From positions 3,962,001-4,026,000 of the forward strand of contig NZ_CP064295.1 in the NCBI RefSeq assembly GCF_015476115.1: a stretch of 64,000 nucleotides of DNA, written 5' to 3'. The DNA is from Aegicerativicinus sediminis. Lineage in GTDB: Bacteria > Bacteroidota > Bacteroidia > Flavobacteriales > Flavobacteriaceae. Positions 42,414-50,847 of this stretch are shown one piece after another. A program made the position numbers and the translations under genes. Position 1 is the stretch's first letter, and every line of letters begins with the position of its first letter. The notes beneath the pieces were generated by a model, which made no database searches, was not told the origin of the DNA, and was given only the letters and a program-made list of their open reading frames with translations.

Positions 42414-42433
42414 ACTTTACAATTAATTTCAGC

Positions 42434-42952
42434 CTATCGGATATAGTTTAAAACACCTTTTATTTTGGCCGTCGAAGAAATTTCTTCTAAATCTATAATT
42501 TCCTCCTCCTCAATGATTAAAATTAATCTATGCTCCGTTAATTCCTTAATGAGCATAACGGTAGATTCATCCCCATTAATTACGGTTAATTTATCTCCTG
42601 ACAATGACCAGGTGCCATCTTCCAAGAATTCAAGATCTTCAGCCGTTTCAGTATATTCTTCGCCTAACATTTTAAATGTTAATTCGATACTGTAATAACC
42701 GGAAGATATTACGGTATTAGGATTAGAATTAAAAACCAGTGTGTTATTCATATCATAGGCCTCCCCTACAAAGTCGACATTAATGGTTTCTCCATTGAAT
42801 ACAAAAGTGGTTGTACCAGAATAATCAAGATCAGATGCCGTCCACTCACCTTCAATTGAAGATGTAATTTTAGAATTGTTTCCGTCATCACTTGAACAAC
42901 TAACAAGAATACCTGAAATTATAAATGACATTAATATTGCAAAGTATTTCAT
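42434..42952 (-). CDS. Lipocalin-like surface lipoprotein (paralogue 2)
   Basis: A 172-residue lipoprotein. ATG 42952 (MKYFAILMSFIISGILVSC) is preferred over the longer open frame to 42997, since it begins the lipoprotein signal directly. After the Cys come SSDDGNN and then 'SIEGEWTASDLDYSGTTTFVFNGETINVDFVGEAYDMNNTLVFNSNPNTVISSGYYSIEL', parallel to the downstream paralogue. A TAGATTTG box lies about 25 bases upstream, without a good -33 partner. Function unknown; probably surface-exposed. Confidence 0.83.
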   Translation of the reverse strand: MKYFAILMSFIISGILVSCSSDDGNNSKITSSIEGEWTASDLDYSGTTTFVFNGETINVDFVGEAYDMNNTLVFNSNPNTVISSGYYSIELTFKMLGEEYTETAEDLEFLEDGTWSLSGDKLTVINGDESTVMLIKELTEHRLILIIEEEEIIDLEEISSTAKIKGVLNYIR

Positions 42953-43021
42953 GATAGCAAAGGTTAGGTTATAATCAAATCTAATACTTTTCAACATTAA
43001 AAATTAATTAGTGTGCCAAAT

Positions 43022-43052
43022 AAAAAAAGCAACCAAAAATGGTTGCTTTTTT
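43022..43052 (-). terminator. dnaK terminator
   Basis: AAAAGCAACC / GGTTGCTTTT form a 10-bp stem with a 6-base loop, T-rich on both strands, beginning 20 bases past the dnaK stop on the minus strand. Confidence 0.92.
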
Positions 43053-43072
43053 CAATCTATATGTGATTTAGG

Positions 43073-44986
43073 TTATTTTACCTCTTCAAAATCTACGTCT
43101 TCAACATCGCTGCTCTCATTAGAACCTTCAGAAGTTGCATCCCCCGCACCATTGGCATCAGCAGTTGAACCTGCTGCACCTTCTTGTTGTGCTTTGTACA
43201 TCTCTTCACTAGCCGCTTTCCAAGCCTCATTAATCTTCTCTAGGGCTGGATCAATTTGACTAACTTCTTTAGTTTCGTATGCTTTCTTCAATTCTTCCAA
43301 AGCACTTTCGATCGGTTGTTTCTTGTCAGCAGACAATTTATCACCAAACTCTTTCAATTGCTTCTCTGTTTGGAAGATCATGGAATCAGCGGTATTCAAT
43401 TTTTCAGCTGTTTCTTTAGCTTTAGCATCCGCTTCAGCATTAGCTTCAGCCTCTTGCTTCATCCTTTGGATTTCTTCCTCTGTTAAACCTGAAGTAGCTT
43501 CAATACGAATGTTCTGTGATTTACCTGTTGCTTTATCAGAAGCAGATACATTGATAATACCATTCGCATCAATATCAAAAGTTACTTCAATTTGAGGCAC
43601 ACCTCGTGGCGCTGGTGGAATTCCATCTAAATGGAATCTACCAATTGTTTTGTTATCCTTCGCCATTGGCCGCTCTCCTTGCAACACATGAATTTCAACT
43701 GATGGCTGATTATCTGCAGCCGTTGAGAATACCTGAGATTTCTTTGTTGGAATAGTCGTGTTGGCCTCAATTAATTTGGTCATCACATTACCCATTGTCT
43801 CAATACCAAGTGATAATGGAGTTACGTCTAACAATAAAACATCTTTAACATCTCCTGTTAATACACCACCTTGAATTGCAGCACCAACAGCAACCACCTC
43901 ATCTGGGTTAACACCTTTACTTGGAGCTTTCCCAAAGAATTTCTGAACAGCCTCTTGTACTGCAGGAATTCTAGTTGAACCACCTACAAGGATAATTTCA
44001 TCAATGTCTGAAGTTTTTAACCCAGCTGCTTTAAGTGCAGATTGGCAAGGCTCGATTGTTCTTTTTACAAGATCATCGATTAATTGCTCAAACTTAGACT
44101 TAGTTAGCGTTCTAACCAAGTGCTTAGGCCCACTAGCCGTAGCAGTAATATATGGTAAATTAATTTCCGTTTGGCTAGATGAAGATAACTCTATCTTAGC
44201 TTTTTCAGCAGCTTCCTTTAGACGTTGTAACGCCATAGGATCTTTTCTTAAATCAATATCTTCCTCAGATTTAAATTCATCCGCTAACCAATTGATGATT
44301 TTTTCATCCACATCATCACCACCTAAGTGCGTATCACCATCAGTAGACAATACTTCAAAAACGCCATCTCCTAACTCAAGGATAGAAACGTCGTGAGTAC
44401 CTCCACCGAAGTCGAATACTACGATTTTTTGGTCTTGACCTTTTTTATCTAGTCCGTAAGCCAAAGCAGCAGCAGTAGGCTCGTTGATAATTCTTCTAAC
44501 TTTTAAACCTGCAATTTCGCCAGCTTCTTTAGTAGCTTGTCTTTGGGAATCATTAAAATAAGCAGGTACTGTAATTACAGCTTCGCTAACAGACGTTCCT
44601 AAATAATCTTCTGCAGTTTTTTTCATTTTTTGAAGGATCATAGCCGATAATTCCTGTGGTGTATATAGACGGCCATCGATATCAACACGCGGTGTGTCGT
44701 TATCTCCTTTTACAACTTTATATGGTACGCGTTCTGCTTCGTTTTTAGATTCAGAATATTTGTTTCCCATAAAACGCTTAATTGAGTAAACGGTTTTCTG
44801 AGGATTGGTAACGGCCTGACGTTTTGCAGGATCACCAACCTTAATCTCACCGCCCTCCACAAAAGCAATTACAGATGGGGTAGTACGCTTACCTTCAGCA
44901 TTAGGTATAACAACAGGCTCGCTACCTTCCATAACAGCAACGCAAGAGTTGGTCGTACCTAAATCTATTCCTATAATTTTACTCAT
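43073..44986 (-). CDS. dnaK: Chaperone DnaK (Hsp70)
   Basis: Hsp70 chaperone. The start ATG 44986 ([14 protein letters not shown]) gives 637 residues; the longer frame to 45082 adds an unlikely leader. Motifs are GIDLGTTNS, '[22 protein letters not shown]', '[14 protein letters not shown]' and '[11 protein letters not shown]', the substrate domain and a C-terminal lid ending [11 protein letters not shown]. It is monocistronic here; dnaJ and grpE are not adjacent. The upstream region carries a TGACAAGCTGTCA palindrome instead of a CIRCE element. Confidence 0.98.
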   Translation of the reverse strand: MSKIIGIDLGTTNSCVAVMEGSEPVVIPNAEGKRTTPSVIAFVEGGEIKVGDPAKRQAVTNPQKTVYSIKRFMGNKYSESKNEAERVPYKVVKGDNDTPRVDIDGRLYTPQELSAMILQKMKKTAEDYLGTSVSEAVITVPAYFNDSQRQATKEAGEIAGLKVRRIINEPTAAALAYGLDKKGQDQKIVVFDFGGGTHDVSILELGDGVFEVLSTDGDTHLGGDDVDEKIINWLADEFKSEEDIDLRKDPMALQRLKEAAEKAKIELSSSSQTEINLPYITATASGPKHLVRTLTKSKFEQLIDDLVKRTIEPCQSALKAAGLKTSDIDEIILVGGSTRIPAVQEAVQKFFGKAPSKGVNPDEVVAVGAAIQGGVLTGDVKDVLLLDVTPLSLGIETMGNVMTKLIEANTTIPTKKSQVFSTAADNQPSVEIHVLQGERPMAKDNKTIGRFHLDGIPPAPRGVPQIEVTFDIDANGIINVSASDKATGKSQNIRIEATSGLTEEEIQRMKQEAEANAEADAKAKETAEKLNTADSMIFQTEKQLKEFGDKLSADKKQPIESALEELKKAYETKEVSQIDPALEKINEAWKAASEEMYKAQQEGAAGSTADANGAGDATSEGSNESSDVEDVDFEEVK

Positions 44987-45059
44987 GATACTATATTTAT
45001 ATTTTTTGGTGTTCTTATAAAATTTATTCGGAATGTTTATGTCAATGATTATGCCATGA

Positions 45060-45092
45060 CAAATATTCTGACAAGCTGTCACAATTCTTCAA
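45060..45092 (-). promoter_or_regulatory. dnaK promoter region with TGACA-N3-TGTCA palindrome
   Basis: TGACAAGCTGTCA (45069-45081) is a 5-3-5 inverted repeat about 85 bases upstream of the dnaK ATG. On the minus strand it lies between a TTG (45092-45090) and an AATATTTG -7-like box (45067-45060), that is in the spacer of a possible promoter. Extra TGACA/TGTCA half-sites lie at 45039-45043, 45057-45061 and 45103-45107. This suggests an operator or an alternative sigma site for heat shock; not proven. Confidence 0.5.
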
Positions 45093-45181
45093 AATCCAAT
45101 TCTGACATTATCTTACAGATTCGTAATGAAGTCCATAATTCTAAGGAAATCTCTTTATTTTTACACTTCTAAAATTATTAT

Positions 45182-46000
45182 ATGTCTGTTGCTAAAAGAG
45201 AGTACAAACGCGTAACCGTAAAATCATTGGTGGAAATGAAGGAAGCCGGGGAAAAGATTTCTATGTTAACGGCTTACGACTATACCATGGCAAAAATTGT
45301 GGATGGCGCTGGAATTGATGTAATCCTCGTGGGTGACTCTGCCAGCAATGTAATGGCCGGGCACGAAACAACTCTACCCATTACCCTAGACCAAATGATT
45401 TACCACGCCTCCTCTGTAGTAAGGGCTATTAATAGGGCTTTAGTGGTGGTAGACTTGCCGTTCGGGAGTTACCAAAGCGATCCAAAGGAAGCTTTACGAT
45501 CCGCCATTAGAATTATGAAAGAAAGTGGCGGACATGCGGTTAAATTGGAAGGCGGTAAAGAAGTCAAGGAATCAATTAAACGTATTTTAAACGCTGGAAT
45601 TCCTGTAATGGGACATTTAGGGCTAACACCACAATCTATCTACAAATTCGGTACCTATACTGTTCGAGCGAAGGAGGATCAAGAAGCTGAAGAATTGCTT
45701 GAAAATGCCAAATTTTTGGAAAAAATTGGTTGTTTTGCTGTGGTTTTGGAAAAAATTCCCGCTGCTCTTGCTAAAAAAGTTGCCGAAAGTTTAACAATTC
45801 CTGTAATTGGCATCGGTGCAGGTAACGGGGTAGATGGTCAAGTCCTGGTCCTTCATGATATGTTAGGTATGACGCACGAATTCAATCCGAGGTTTCTACG
45901 CAGATATTTACACCTTTACGAAGAAATGACCAAAGCCATTTCTCAATATGTTGAGGATGTCAAGGCCGTTGATTTCCCGAATGAGGATGAAATGTATTAA
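45182..46000 (+). CDS. panB: 3-methyl-2-oxobutanoate hydroxymethyltransferase
   Basis: PanB makes ketopantoate from 2-oxoisovalerate and methylene-THF in pantothenate/CoA synthesis. The 272 residues include '[48 protein letters not shown]', '[12 protein letters not shown]', 'GHLGLTPQS' and '[21 protein letters not shown]', with the Mg-binding Asp/Glu positions. It lies ahead of an rluA-type gene from which it is separated by a four-helix-bundle gene and flanking repeats. Confidence 0.97.
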   Translation: MSVAKREYKRVTVKSLVEMKEAGEKISMLTAYDYTMAKIVDGAGIDVILVGDSASNVMAGHETTLPITLDQMIYHASSVVRAINRALVVVDLPFGSYQSDPKEALRSAIRIMKESGGHAVKLEGGKEVKESIKRILNAGIPVMGHLGLTPQSIYKFGTYTVRAKEDQEAEELLENAKFLEKIGCFAVVLEKIPAALAKKVAESLTIPVIGIGAGNGVDGQVLVLHDMLGMTHEFNPRFLRRYLHLYEEMTKAISQYVEDVKAVDFPNEDEMY

Positions 46001-46010
46001 CCTAGAATTA

Positions 46011-46027
46011 TTAGATTATTTAGACTT
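46011..46027. repeat. Left inverted repeat of four-helix-bundle cassette
   Basis: TTAGATTATTTAGACTT. Its reverse complement AAGTCTAAATAATCTAA matches the right-hand copies AAGTCTTATAATCTAAA (46413-46429) and AAGTCTTATAGTCTAAA (46388-46404) apart from one gap and one or two bases. It sits in the short panB to four-helix-gene spacer. Confidence 0.6.
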
Positions 46028-46049
46028 TTAAAGTTTTAAATATTATTGT

Positions 46050-46403
46050 ATGCATAGGTTTAAGGAGTTGGAAATTTGGAAAAGAAGTAGACTGTTTTGC
46101 AGCGACATATATAATGCGACCTCCCAGTTTCCAGAATCTGAGAAGTTTGGCCTAACGAACCAACTGAGAAGAGCCTCTATTTCTATTGCTTCAAATATTG
46201 CCGAAGGCTCATCCAGAAAATCAAACATAGATTTTGCAAGGTTTATAGAAGTAGCTATTGGTTCTGCTTATGAAATAGAAACCCAACTACTAATCTCAGC
46301 CGATTTGAATTTGCTTTCTGAGGAAGATCAAAACCACCTAATTTCAGAATTGAACCAAATAATAAAAATGATTTCAAAATTTAAATCAAGTCTTATAGTC
46401 TAA
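46050..46403 (+). CDS. Four-helix-bundle protein (S23/IVP family)
   Basis: A 117-residue protein of the S23/23S-intervening-sequence four-helix-bundle family. Diagnostic features are 'RFKELEIWKRSRLFCSDIYNATSQFPESEKFGLTNQLRRASISIASNIAEGSSRKSNIDFARFIEVAIGSAYEIETQLLI' features: the FxxLxxWxxA-like start, the SIxSNIAEGxxR motif and the SxxExExQL motif. These proteins were first seen in rRNA insertions and are also relatives of the accessory Avd protein of diversity-generating retroelements, but no reverse transcriptase is here. Function unknown. The gene is framed by inverted/direct repeats and inserted between panB and a pseudouridine synthase gene. Confidence 0.93.
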   Translation: MHRFKELEIWKRSRLFCSDIYNATSQFPESEKFGLTNQLRRASISIASNIAEGSSRKSNIDFARFIEVAIGSAYEIETQLLISADLNLLSEEDQNHLISELNQIIKMISKFKSSLIV

Positions 46404-46429
46404 ACTTCTAAGAAGTCTTATAATCTAAA
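46388..46429. repeat. Right-hand tandem repeat (2 x 17 bases, period 25)
   Basis: AAGTCTTATAGTCTAAA (46388-46404) is repeated as AAGTCTTATAATCTAAA (46413-46429) with one mismatch. The first copy contains the stop codon of the four-helix gene; the second runs to the first base of the next gene's ATG. Both are inverted relative to the 46011-46027 copy. Confidence 0.7.
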
Positions 46430-47127
46430 TGTCCAAATTTCTCTCTAACGAATATAACCTGCAGGTTCTTTACGAAGATAATCACTGTATCATAGTGAAT
46501 AAGCGCGTTGGGGACATTGTTCAAGGCGATAAAACGGGTGACACTCCCCTTTCTGAAATAGTAAAACTTTATTTAAAAGATAAGTACAATAAGCCTGGTA
46601 ATGTCTACTTGGGAGTCGTTCACAGAATAGACCGTCCAACGAGTGGTTTAGTCCTTTTTGCGAAGACCAGTAAATCCTTGCCACGTTTCAATAAACTGTT
46701 TGCTGAAAAATCTGCTGAAAAAACCTATTGGGCTATAGTAAAAAATCCACCACCCAAAAAGAGAGATACCTTAATACACTGGTTACGAAAAAATCCAAAA
46801 AATAATAAAGCCATTGTATTTACAAAGGAAACCTCCAATGCTAAAAAGGCTATTCTCACATATGACCTAATAAAGGAGTTAGACAACTACTATCTTCTTG
46901 AGATTAATCTTGAAACAGGTCGCCACCACCAAATACGCGCACAGTTGTCTGCCATTGGTTGCCCCATAAAAGGAGATTTAAAATATGGTTTTGACCGCAG
47001 CAATCCTGATGGTGGGATTCATCTTCATGCACGAAAATTAAAATTAGAACATCCCGTTTCTCATGAACTCATAGAAGTTGAGGCACCAATACCAGAAAAT
47101 GATGCGCTTTGGCAAGCGTGCTTTTAG
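46429..47127 (+). CDS. RluA-family 23S/tRNA pseudouridine synthase
   Basis: A 232-residue pseudouridine synthase of the RluA/RluC/RluD family without an S4 domain. The catalytic aspartate is Asp68 in VHRIDRPTSGLVLFAKT; other family motifs are 'YWAIVKNPPP', 'ETGRHHQIRAQLSAIGCPIKGDLKYG' and 'IHLHARKLKLEHPV'. The RNA target cannot be named. The ATG at 46429 touches the end of the tandem repeat. Its 3' end overlaps the next minus-strand gene by 4 bases. Confidence 0.94.
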   Translation: MSKFLSNEYNLQVLYEDNHCIIVNKRVGDIVQGDKTGDTPLSEIVKLYLKDKYNKPGNVYLGVVHRIDRPTSGLVLFAKTSKSLPRFNKLFAEKSAEKTYWAIVKNPPPKKRDTLIHWLRKNPKNNKAIVFTKETSNAKKAILTYDLIKELDNYYLLEINLETGRHHQIRAQLSAIGCPIKGDLKYGFDRSNPDGGIHLHARKLKLEHPVSHELIEVEAPIPENDALWQACF

Positions 47128-47861
47128 GGATAATTAACTAAGTTTTCAATTTTCTTGGGCCTACAATAAATAAGTGTTATCGCAAATGATCCATACATCC
47201 CGAAAATCGCATAAATGTAAATGAGGCGCCTCAGCCTTACATAAGCATTATCAACAGAATTATAATAAGGTTCATAAAATTGAGTGGTCGCAATTGTGAG
47301 ATACCATAAAAGGTATATACAACTCACATAAAAGGACACAGATTTATTAAAAGTTAATATGGTATCGCTCCCTAATAAATCGATGAAATAAAACGTGATG
47401 CAAACAAGTACAACCGAAGTACTTAGTATTTGGTGGATAGGGAAAGATTTCACAAAAAATGCATCAAAATTTATCACAATCTTTACTATTGATACGACTA
47501 AAAATAGCCAACCAACTACTTTCAAAATTGACAAAAGTCTTTTTGATTTTAGAATTTTCATATAATATCTCAAAATAAGAAGGGTGGCGCCAATTTGCCA
47601 AAAAAGCGTATACCACCAGCGGTTCTTTTCAAAAATTGTATCTATTAGTAAATATCTTAGAGAATGCAAAAATTCATAATCTATTACATAATTTGTATAT
47701 CCACCAATGGCATCCACCGCCCAAGCAGCAAAAAGAAAATGAATGAAATATATAGTGCTAGTTTTCTTGTAAGACTTGTACAGGAGCAAACCAATTACTG
47801 CCGCAATAAATTCGGCTGAATGAAAAATTAACGAAGAATGGTCAACTAAAAAATCATTCAA
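47124..47861 (-). CDS. Seven-span membrane protein (paralogue of 48651-49370)
   Basis: A 245-residue protein with about seven hydrophobic segments (roughly 11-28, 36-52, 83-100, 110-128, 143-160, 174-192, 210-232). It shares layout and wording with the gene at 48651-49370: 'F-SAEFIAAVIGLLLYKSYKKT', 'YFIHFLFAAW', a 'WWYTLFWQIGAT' TM3 and 'RLRRLIYIYAIFGMYGSFAITLIYCRPKK' at the end. No known domain is recognised. It overlaps the sensor kinase gene by 8 bases, so the three genes form one unit. A membrane sensor or signalling partner of the kinase is inferred. Confidence 0.82.
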   Translation of the reverse strand: MNDFLVDHSSLIFHSAEFIAAVIGLLLYKSYKKTSTIYFIHFLFAAWAVDAIGGYTNYVIDYEFLHSLRYLLIDTIFEKNRWWYTLFWQIGATLLILRYYMKILKSKRLLSILKVVGWLFLVVSIVKIVINFDAFFVKSFPIHQILSTSVVLVCITFYFIDLLGSDTILTFNKSVSFYVSCIYLLWYLTIATTQFYEPYYNSVDNAYVRLRRLIYIYAIFGMYGSFAITLIYCRPKKIENLVNYP

Positions 47862-48678
47862 AATCCTTGATTAATATAGACTGAAACGGATAAACCATTT
47901 CCACCTTTACCCCAGCTCCCATGGCACTTTCAATAGTGAATCTAGTATTAATAAGTTCTGCCCGTTTTTTCATGTTAATTAAGCCTGAACCAGGCTCGAC
48001 AGTTTCCATATCAAAACCACGACCATCGTCCTTCAATACAATTTTTAAGTCGTTTGGGCAAAAATCAAAGTGGACTTCTACTTTTTGAGCTTCAGAATAC
48101 TTAAGGCTGTTACTCAAAAACTCTTGAATAATACGGAACAAAACCAATTGATGACTTTTCTGGATCAAACCATCCTTTTCAGCATTGTAGGTAAAGACAA
48201 CTTCTTCAAACTTGAAGCGTCTTAAGCGCTCTGTTTCATTTGCAACGGTTGCGATAAGGCCTTTTTCCAAAATAACATCTGAATTTAGCGATTTGCTTAA
48301 TGACCTTACTTCTTCAATACCCTTTTTTATGGTTTCTGAGGTGTTAGAAACCTTTTCCCTAAACTGATCTTGGGTATTTTTTGCGAGCATCTGTATTTGC
48401 ATATTGGCGTAAGCCAAAATCTGTCCGACATTATCGTGCAATTCCCTACCTATAAAACGCAAAGTTTCTTCCTGAACCTCAGCCTGTATGGTTTGCATCT
48501 CCTTAGAAAAGGTTTCCTTTTGCTTTATCTTTTCTTCGATGAGCTTGTTTTTACGCCGCTGAAATACCACAGCAATGGCAATAACCATGGCCGTTATTAA
48601 AAACAAGGCAAAAATCATATAGACCAAGAGTTCCCTCTCAGCCTCAGTACTTACTGGTCTTTCTGTGGCCTGCACCAT
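47854..48678 (-). CDS. NarX/DesK-type sensor histidine kinase
   Basis: A 274-residue kinase with one N-terminal membrane helix (about 20-40) and a short coiled linker. A HisKA_3 dimerisation domain has phospho-acceptor His81 in 'RELHDNVGQILAYANMQIQML', and a HATPase_c domain has 'EFLSNSLKYSEAQ' (N-box) and 'DDGRGFD' (G1). It has no periplasmic sensor domain, so input may come from the flanking seven-span proteins, with which it overlaps by 8 and 28 bases. No response regulator gene is next to it. Confidence 0.93.
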   Translation of the reverse strand: MVQATERPVSTEAERELLVYMIFALFLITAMVIAIAVVFQRRKNKLIEEKIKQKETFSKEMQTIQAEVQEETLRFIGRELHDNVGQILAYANMQIQMLAKNTQDQFREKVSNTSETIKKGIEEVRSLSKSLNSDVILEKGLIATVANETERLRRFKFEEVVFTYNAEKDGLIQKSHQLVLFRIIQEFLSNSLKYSEAQKVEVHFDFCPNDLKIVLKDDGRGFDMETVEPGSGLINMKKRAELINTRFTIESAMGAGVKVEMVYPFQSILIKDFE

Positions 48679-49370
48679 AATAGAGCAAAAATAAACATGG
48701 AATACATAAAAATATTGGCAAAAATGTAAATCAATCTCTGCAAATTAACATATATCATATCACCACCATGATAATATCGCTTATAAATAATTAAAATACA
48801 GACAACATTATAAAAAATTAAAAGAGTCCAGCTTATGTAAAATGTTGCAGACCTTTGAATATCCAATATTTCATTAGTAAGCATTAATTCTATAAAATAA
48901 AGCGTAACACAGGTAAAAATTACGACTATGGAGCCTGTTTGATGAAAGCTATAATAACCTATCGGCAAAGTCTCCAAATTCCTTACAATGACGAAAATTG
49001 AAATTAAAAAAAACAAACCTCCAAAAAAGACTAAAATCCTTTTTAAAATATTGTTCTTTAAGGTTTTATAGTAAAAGAGAACAATAAAGATTGTTGCTCC
49101 TATTCTCCAAAATATAGTTGACATCCAATAGTTGAGCTCGAAGAATGTTCCTTTAAGCGCTTCTTTAATAGAAGATAAAAATTCATACTTCTGTAGAAAT
49201 TGTGTATAACTTAATGATACACTTACCAAATAAGCATATACCAAAAAAAAGATAAAATATCTAACGTTGGTATGTTTATAAGATTTATAAGTAATTACAC
49301 CAGTTAATGCTGCTAGGAAAGAAATTGAATTAAATATCCAGGTAGCATTATTTAAAAGTAAATCCTTCAA
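48651..49370 (-). CDS. Seven-span membrane protein (paralogue of 47124-47861)
   Basis: A 239-residue multi-spanning protein, first of the three-gene set. Matches to its paralogue include 'FNSISFLAALTGVITYKSYKHTNVRYFIFFLVYAYLVS', 'YWMSTIFWRIGATIFIVLFYYKTLK', 'IVVIFTCVTLYFIELML' and 'VNLQRLIYIFANIFMYSMFIFALLWCRPQK'. Shared C-terminal Cys-Arg-Pro. No known family recognised. It overlaps the kinase gene by 28 bases. Confidence 0.82.
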   Translation of the reverse strand: MKDLLLNNATWIFNSISFLAALTGVITYKSYKHTNVRYFIFFLVYAYLVSVSLSYTQFLQKYEFLSSIKEALKGTFFELNYWMSTIFWRIGATIFIVLFYYKTLKNNILKRILVFFGGLFFLISIFVIVRNLETLPIGYYSFHQTGSIVVIFTCVTLYFIELMLTNEILDIQRSATFYISWTLLIFYNVVCILIIYKRYYHGGDMIYVNLQRLIYIFANIFMYSMFIFALLWCRPQKDQ

Positions 49371-49379
49371 TAAAAAATA

Positions 49380-49928
49380 TTATTGAGGATACCCTACTGA
49401 AGGAGGATAACCTCCAGTACCATCATCCAAACCATCTATATCGGTAATATCTCCAGAACCACTTTGGTAGGTGTTAAACAAAAATGAGCCCTCACCAGTC
49501 ATTCGTTTACCGGTAGGCGATATAAACAATGTAATCATATCCTTGTTTTTTGAATCACCTTTGGCGCCTATATATAGACGAATGCCATCCAATTCGTAAC
49601 CTTTGGCCGTAGCAGCAGAGTCGGCATATTGCAAATAAGACTTAATATCATCAAGCGCATACCAAGACGAACGATTATCTTCTTTACCAAATACACGCTC
49701 AACAGCTTGATGCCTTTCGTTATAATTTTCACTCAATACTTTCATTTGGTCGGGCGTTACCAAACCACTAGGCTTTGCCATACGCTCTTGTTGTACAGGT
49801 TCTTCAACAACCATATCGGGTTCTTCAACCATTTTTGGTTCATCCTTTATATCGGAATCTTTATTAATAAAGTAACACACCAGAAATCCGAGGATAAGTC
49901 CGGTTAAGAATAATAGGAAATTTTTCAT
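49380..49928 (-). CDS. Membrane-anchored protein with acidic linker, unknown
   Basis: A 182-residue protein with an N-terminal membrane anchor (residues 2-20) and a 30-residue acidic/proline linker (EPKMVEEPDMVVEEPVQQE). Its globular domain contains 'GLVTPDQMKVLSENYNERHQAVERVFGKEDNRSSWYALDDIKSYLQYADSAATAKGYELDGIRLYIGAKGD'. The tail is Gly/Tyr/Pro-rich (DGTGGYPPSVGYPQ). No family recognised. It lies 9 bases upstream of the seven-span/kinase set on the same strand and could be its extracytoplasmic component. Confidence 0.8.
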   Translation of the reverse strand: MKNFLLFLTGLILGFLVCYFINKDSDIKDEPKMVEEPDMVVEEPVQQERMAKPSGLVTPDQMKVLSENYNERHQAVERVFGKEDNRSSWYALDDIKSYLQYADSAATAKGYELDGIRLYIGAKGDSKNKDMITLFISPTGKRMTGEGSFLFNTYQSGSGDITDIDGLDDGTGGYPPSVGYPQ

Positions 49929-49995
49929 GGGAATAGTTTTTTAGCACTACCAATTTAGTTAAAATATTAAGACCCTAAAAAATGATTGGAGCCAA

Positions 49996-50847
49996 TCAGA
50001 ATTCTATCAGTTTGAAAACCAATTTATCACCCATCTTTTTTTGGGCTATCCCATCGATGGATTTTTCTGTCAACTGAAGAACCCTCGGGTATCCACCAGT
50101 TGTTTGGCTATCTCGCATTAAGATAATTAGTTTTCCCTGCGGAGTAAGCTGAACCGTGCCTGGCAAGACAGCTGATGTGATCATGGATGGTAATGAATTT
50201 GACAGTTCCTCTTGGATTTGATAACCCATGCGGCTAAAATGATTGGAAACAGTAAATGTGTTGCCAACCAACTGATTTCTGAGATGTTCAGGTAACATTT
50301 CAAATTCGGGGCCTTTAAAACATTCCATTAATTCCTGCGATCCAATAAATTGTTTGTTTTGAATTCGTGCGCCAGAACCATAAGTAAATCCTGAATATTC
50401 CTGTATTGGAATAGCATGTCCTCTTTTTATTACAGAATTTCCTGTTACTGATTGAAGTTGGCTGCGACTTCCTAATATGGGTTCAGTTGAAATCCCCCCT
50501 TTAACTGCAAGATAGGTTCTAAAACCTGAGGTTAATCTCCCAAAACCTAAAATTGAACCTTTATCAACAGCATAAATTTTACAATTTTCAATTCGTTGGC
50601 CATTGATTTGGGGTTGCATTTCAGCACCTGTTACACAAATGGCTGTTGGGCATTGAAATCTTAACTTAGGTCCTGTCATTGTTATTTCCAATCCTGCCGC
50701 ATTTTCGCTATTATTTAAAAGAGCATTTGCTAACCTCAGGGCCGTTTCGTCCATTGCGCCAGAAACAGGGACACCGTAATGGCTAAAACCAAACCTACCC
50801 AAATCCTGGATAGTACTATAAAATCCTGACGAAAGGACCTCAATCAT
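49996..50847 (-). CDS. pxpC: 5-oxoprolinase subunit C (biotin-dependent carboxyltransferase-like)
   Basis: PxpC, with PxpA and PxpB, forms the ATP-dependent 5-oxoprolinase that opens 5-oxoproline to glutamate. The 283 residues match the KipA/PxpC family: 'STIQDLGRFGFSHYGVPVSGAMDETALRLANALLNN', 'LEITMTGPKLRF', 'GFGRLTSGFRTYLAVKGGI' and 'LTPQGKLIILMRDSQTTGGYPR'. It overlaps pxpB by 8 bases and is last in the operon. Confidence 0.94.
   Translation of the reverse strand: MIEVLSSGFYSTIQDLGRFGFSHYGVPVSGAMDETALRLANALLNNSENAAGLEITMTGPKLRFQCPTAICVTGAEMQPQINGQRIENCKIYAVDKGSILGFGRLTSGFRTYLAVKGGISTEPILGSRSQLQSVTGNSVIKRGHAIPIQEYSGFTYGSGARIQNKQFIGSQELMECFKGPEFEMLPEHLRNQLVGNTFTVSNHFSRMGYQIQEELSNSLPSMITSAVLPGTVQLTPQGKLIILMRDSQTTGGYPRVLQLTEKSIDGIAQKKMGDKLVFKLIEF

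Noticed and set aside
45061-45082. Upstream in-frame extension of dnaK to 45082
   Set aside because: The extra 32 residues have no Hsp70 similarity and would put the operator-like palindrome inside the coding region; [10 protein letters not shown] is the standard start.
44987-45181. CIRCE element (HrcA site) before dnaK
   Set aside because: No TTAGCACTC-N9-GAGTGCTAA or close variant is present; only the TGACA/TGTCA repeat is seen.
46050-46403. Diversity-generating retroelement based on the Avd-like four-helix protein
   Set aside because: No reverse transcriptase and no template/variable repeat pair are present nearby.
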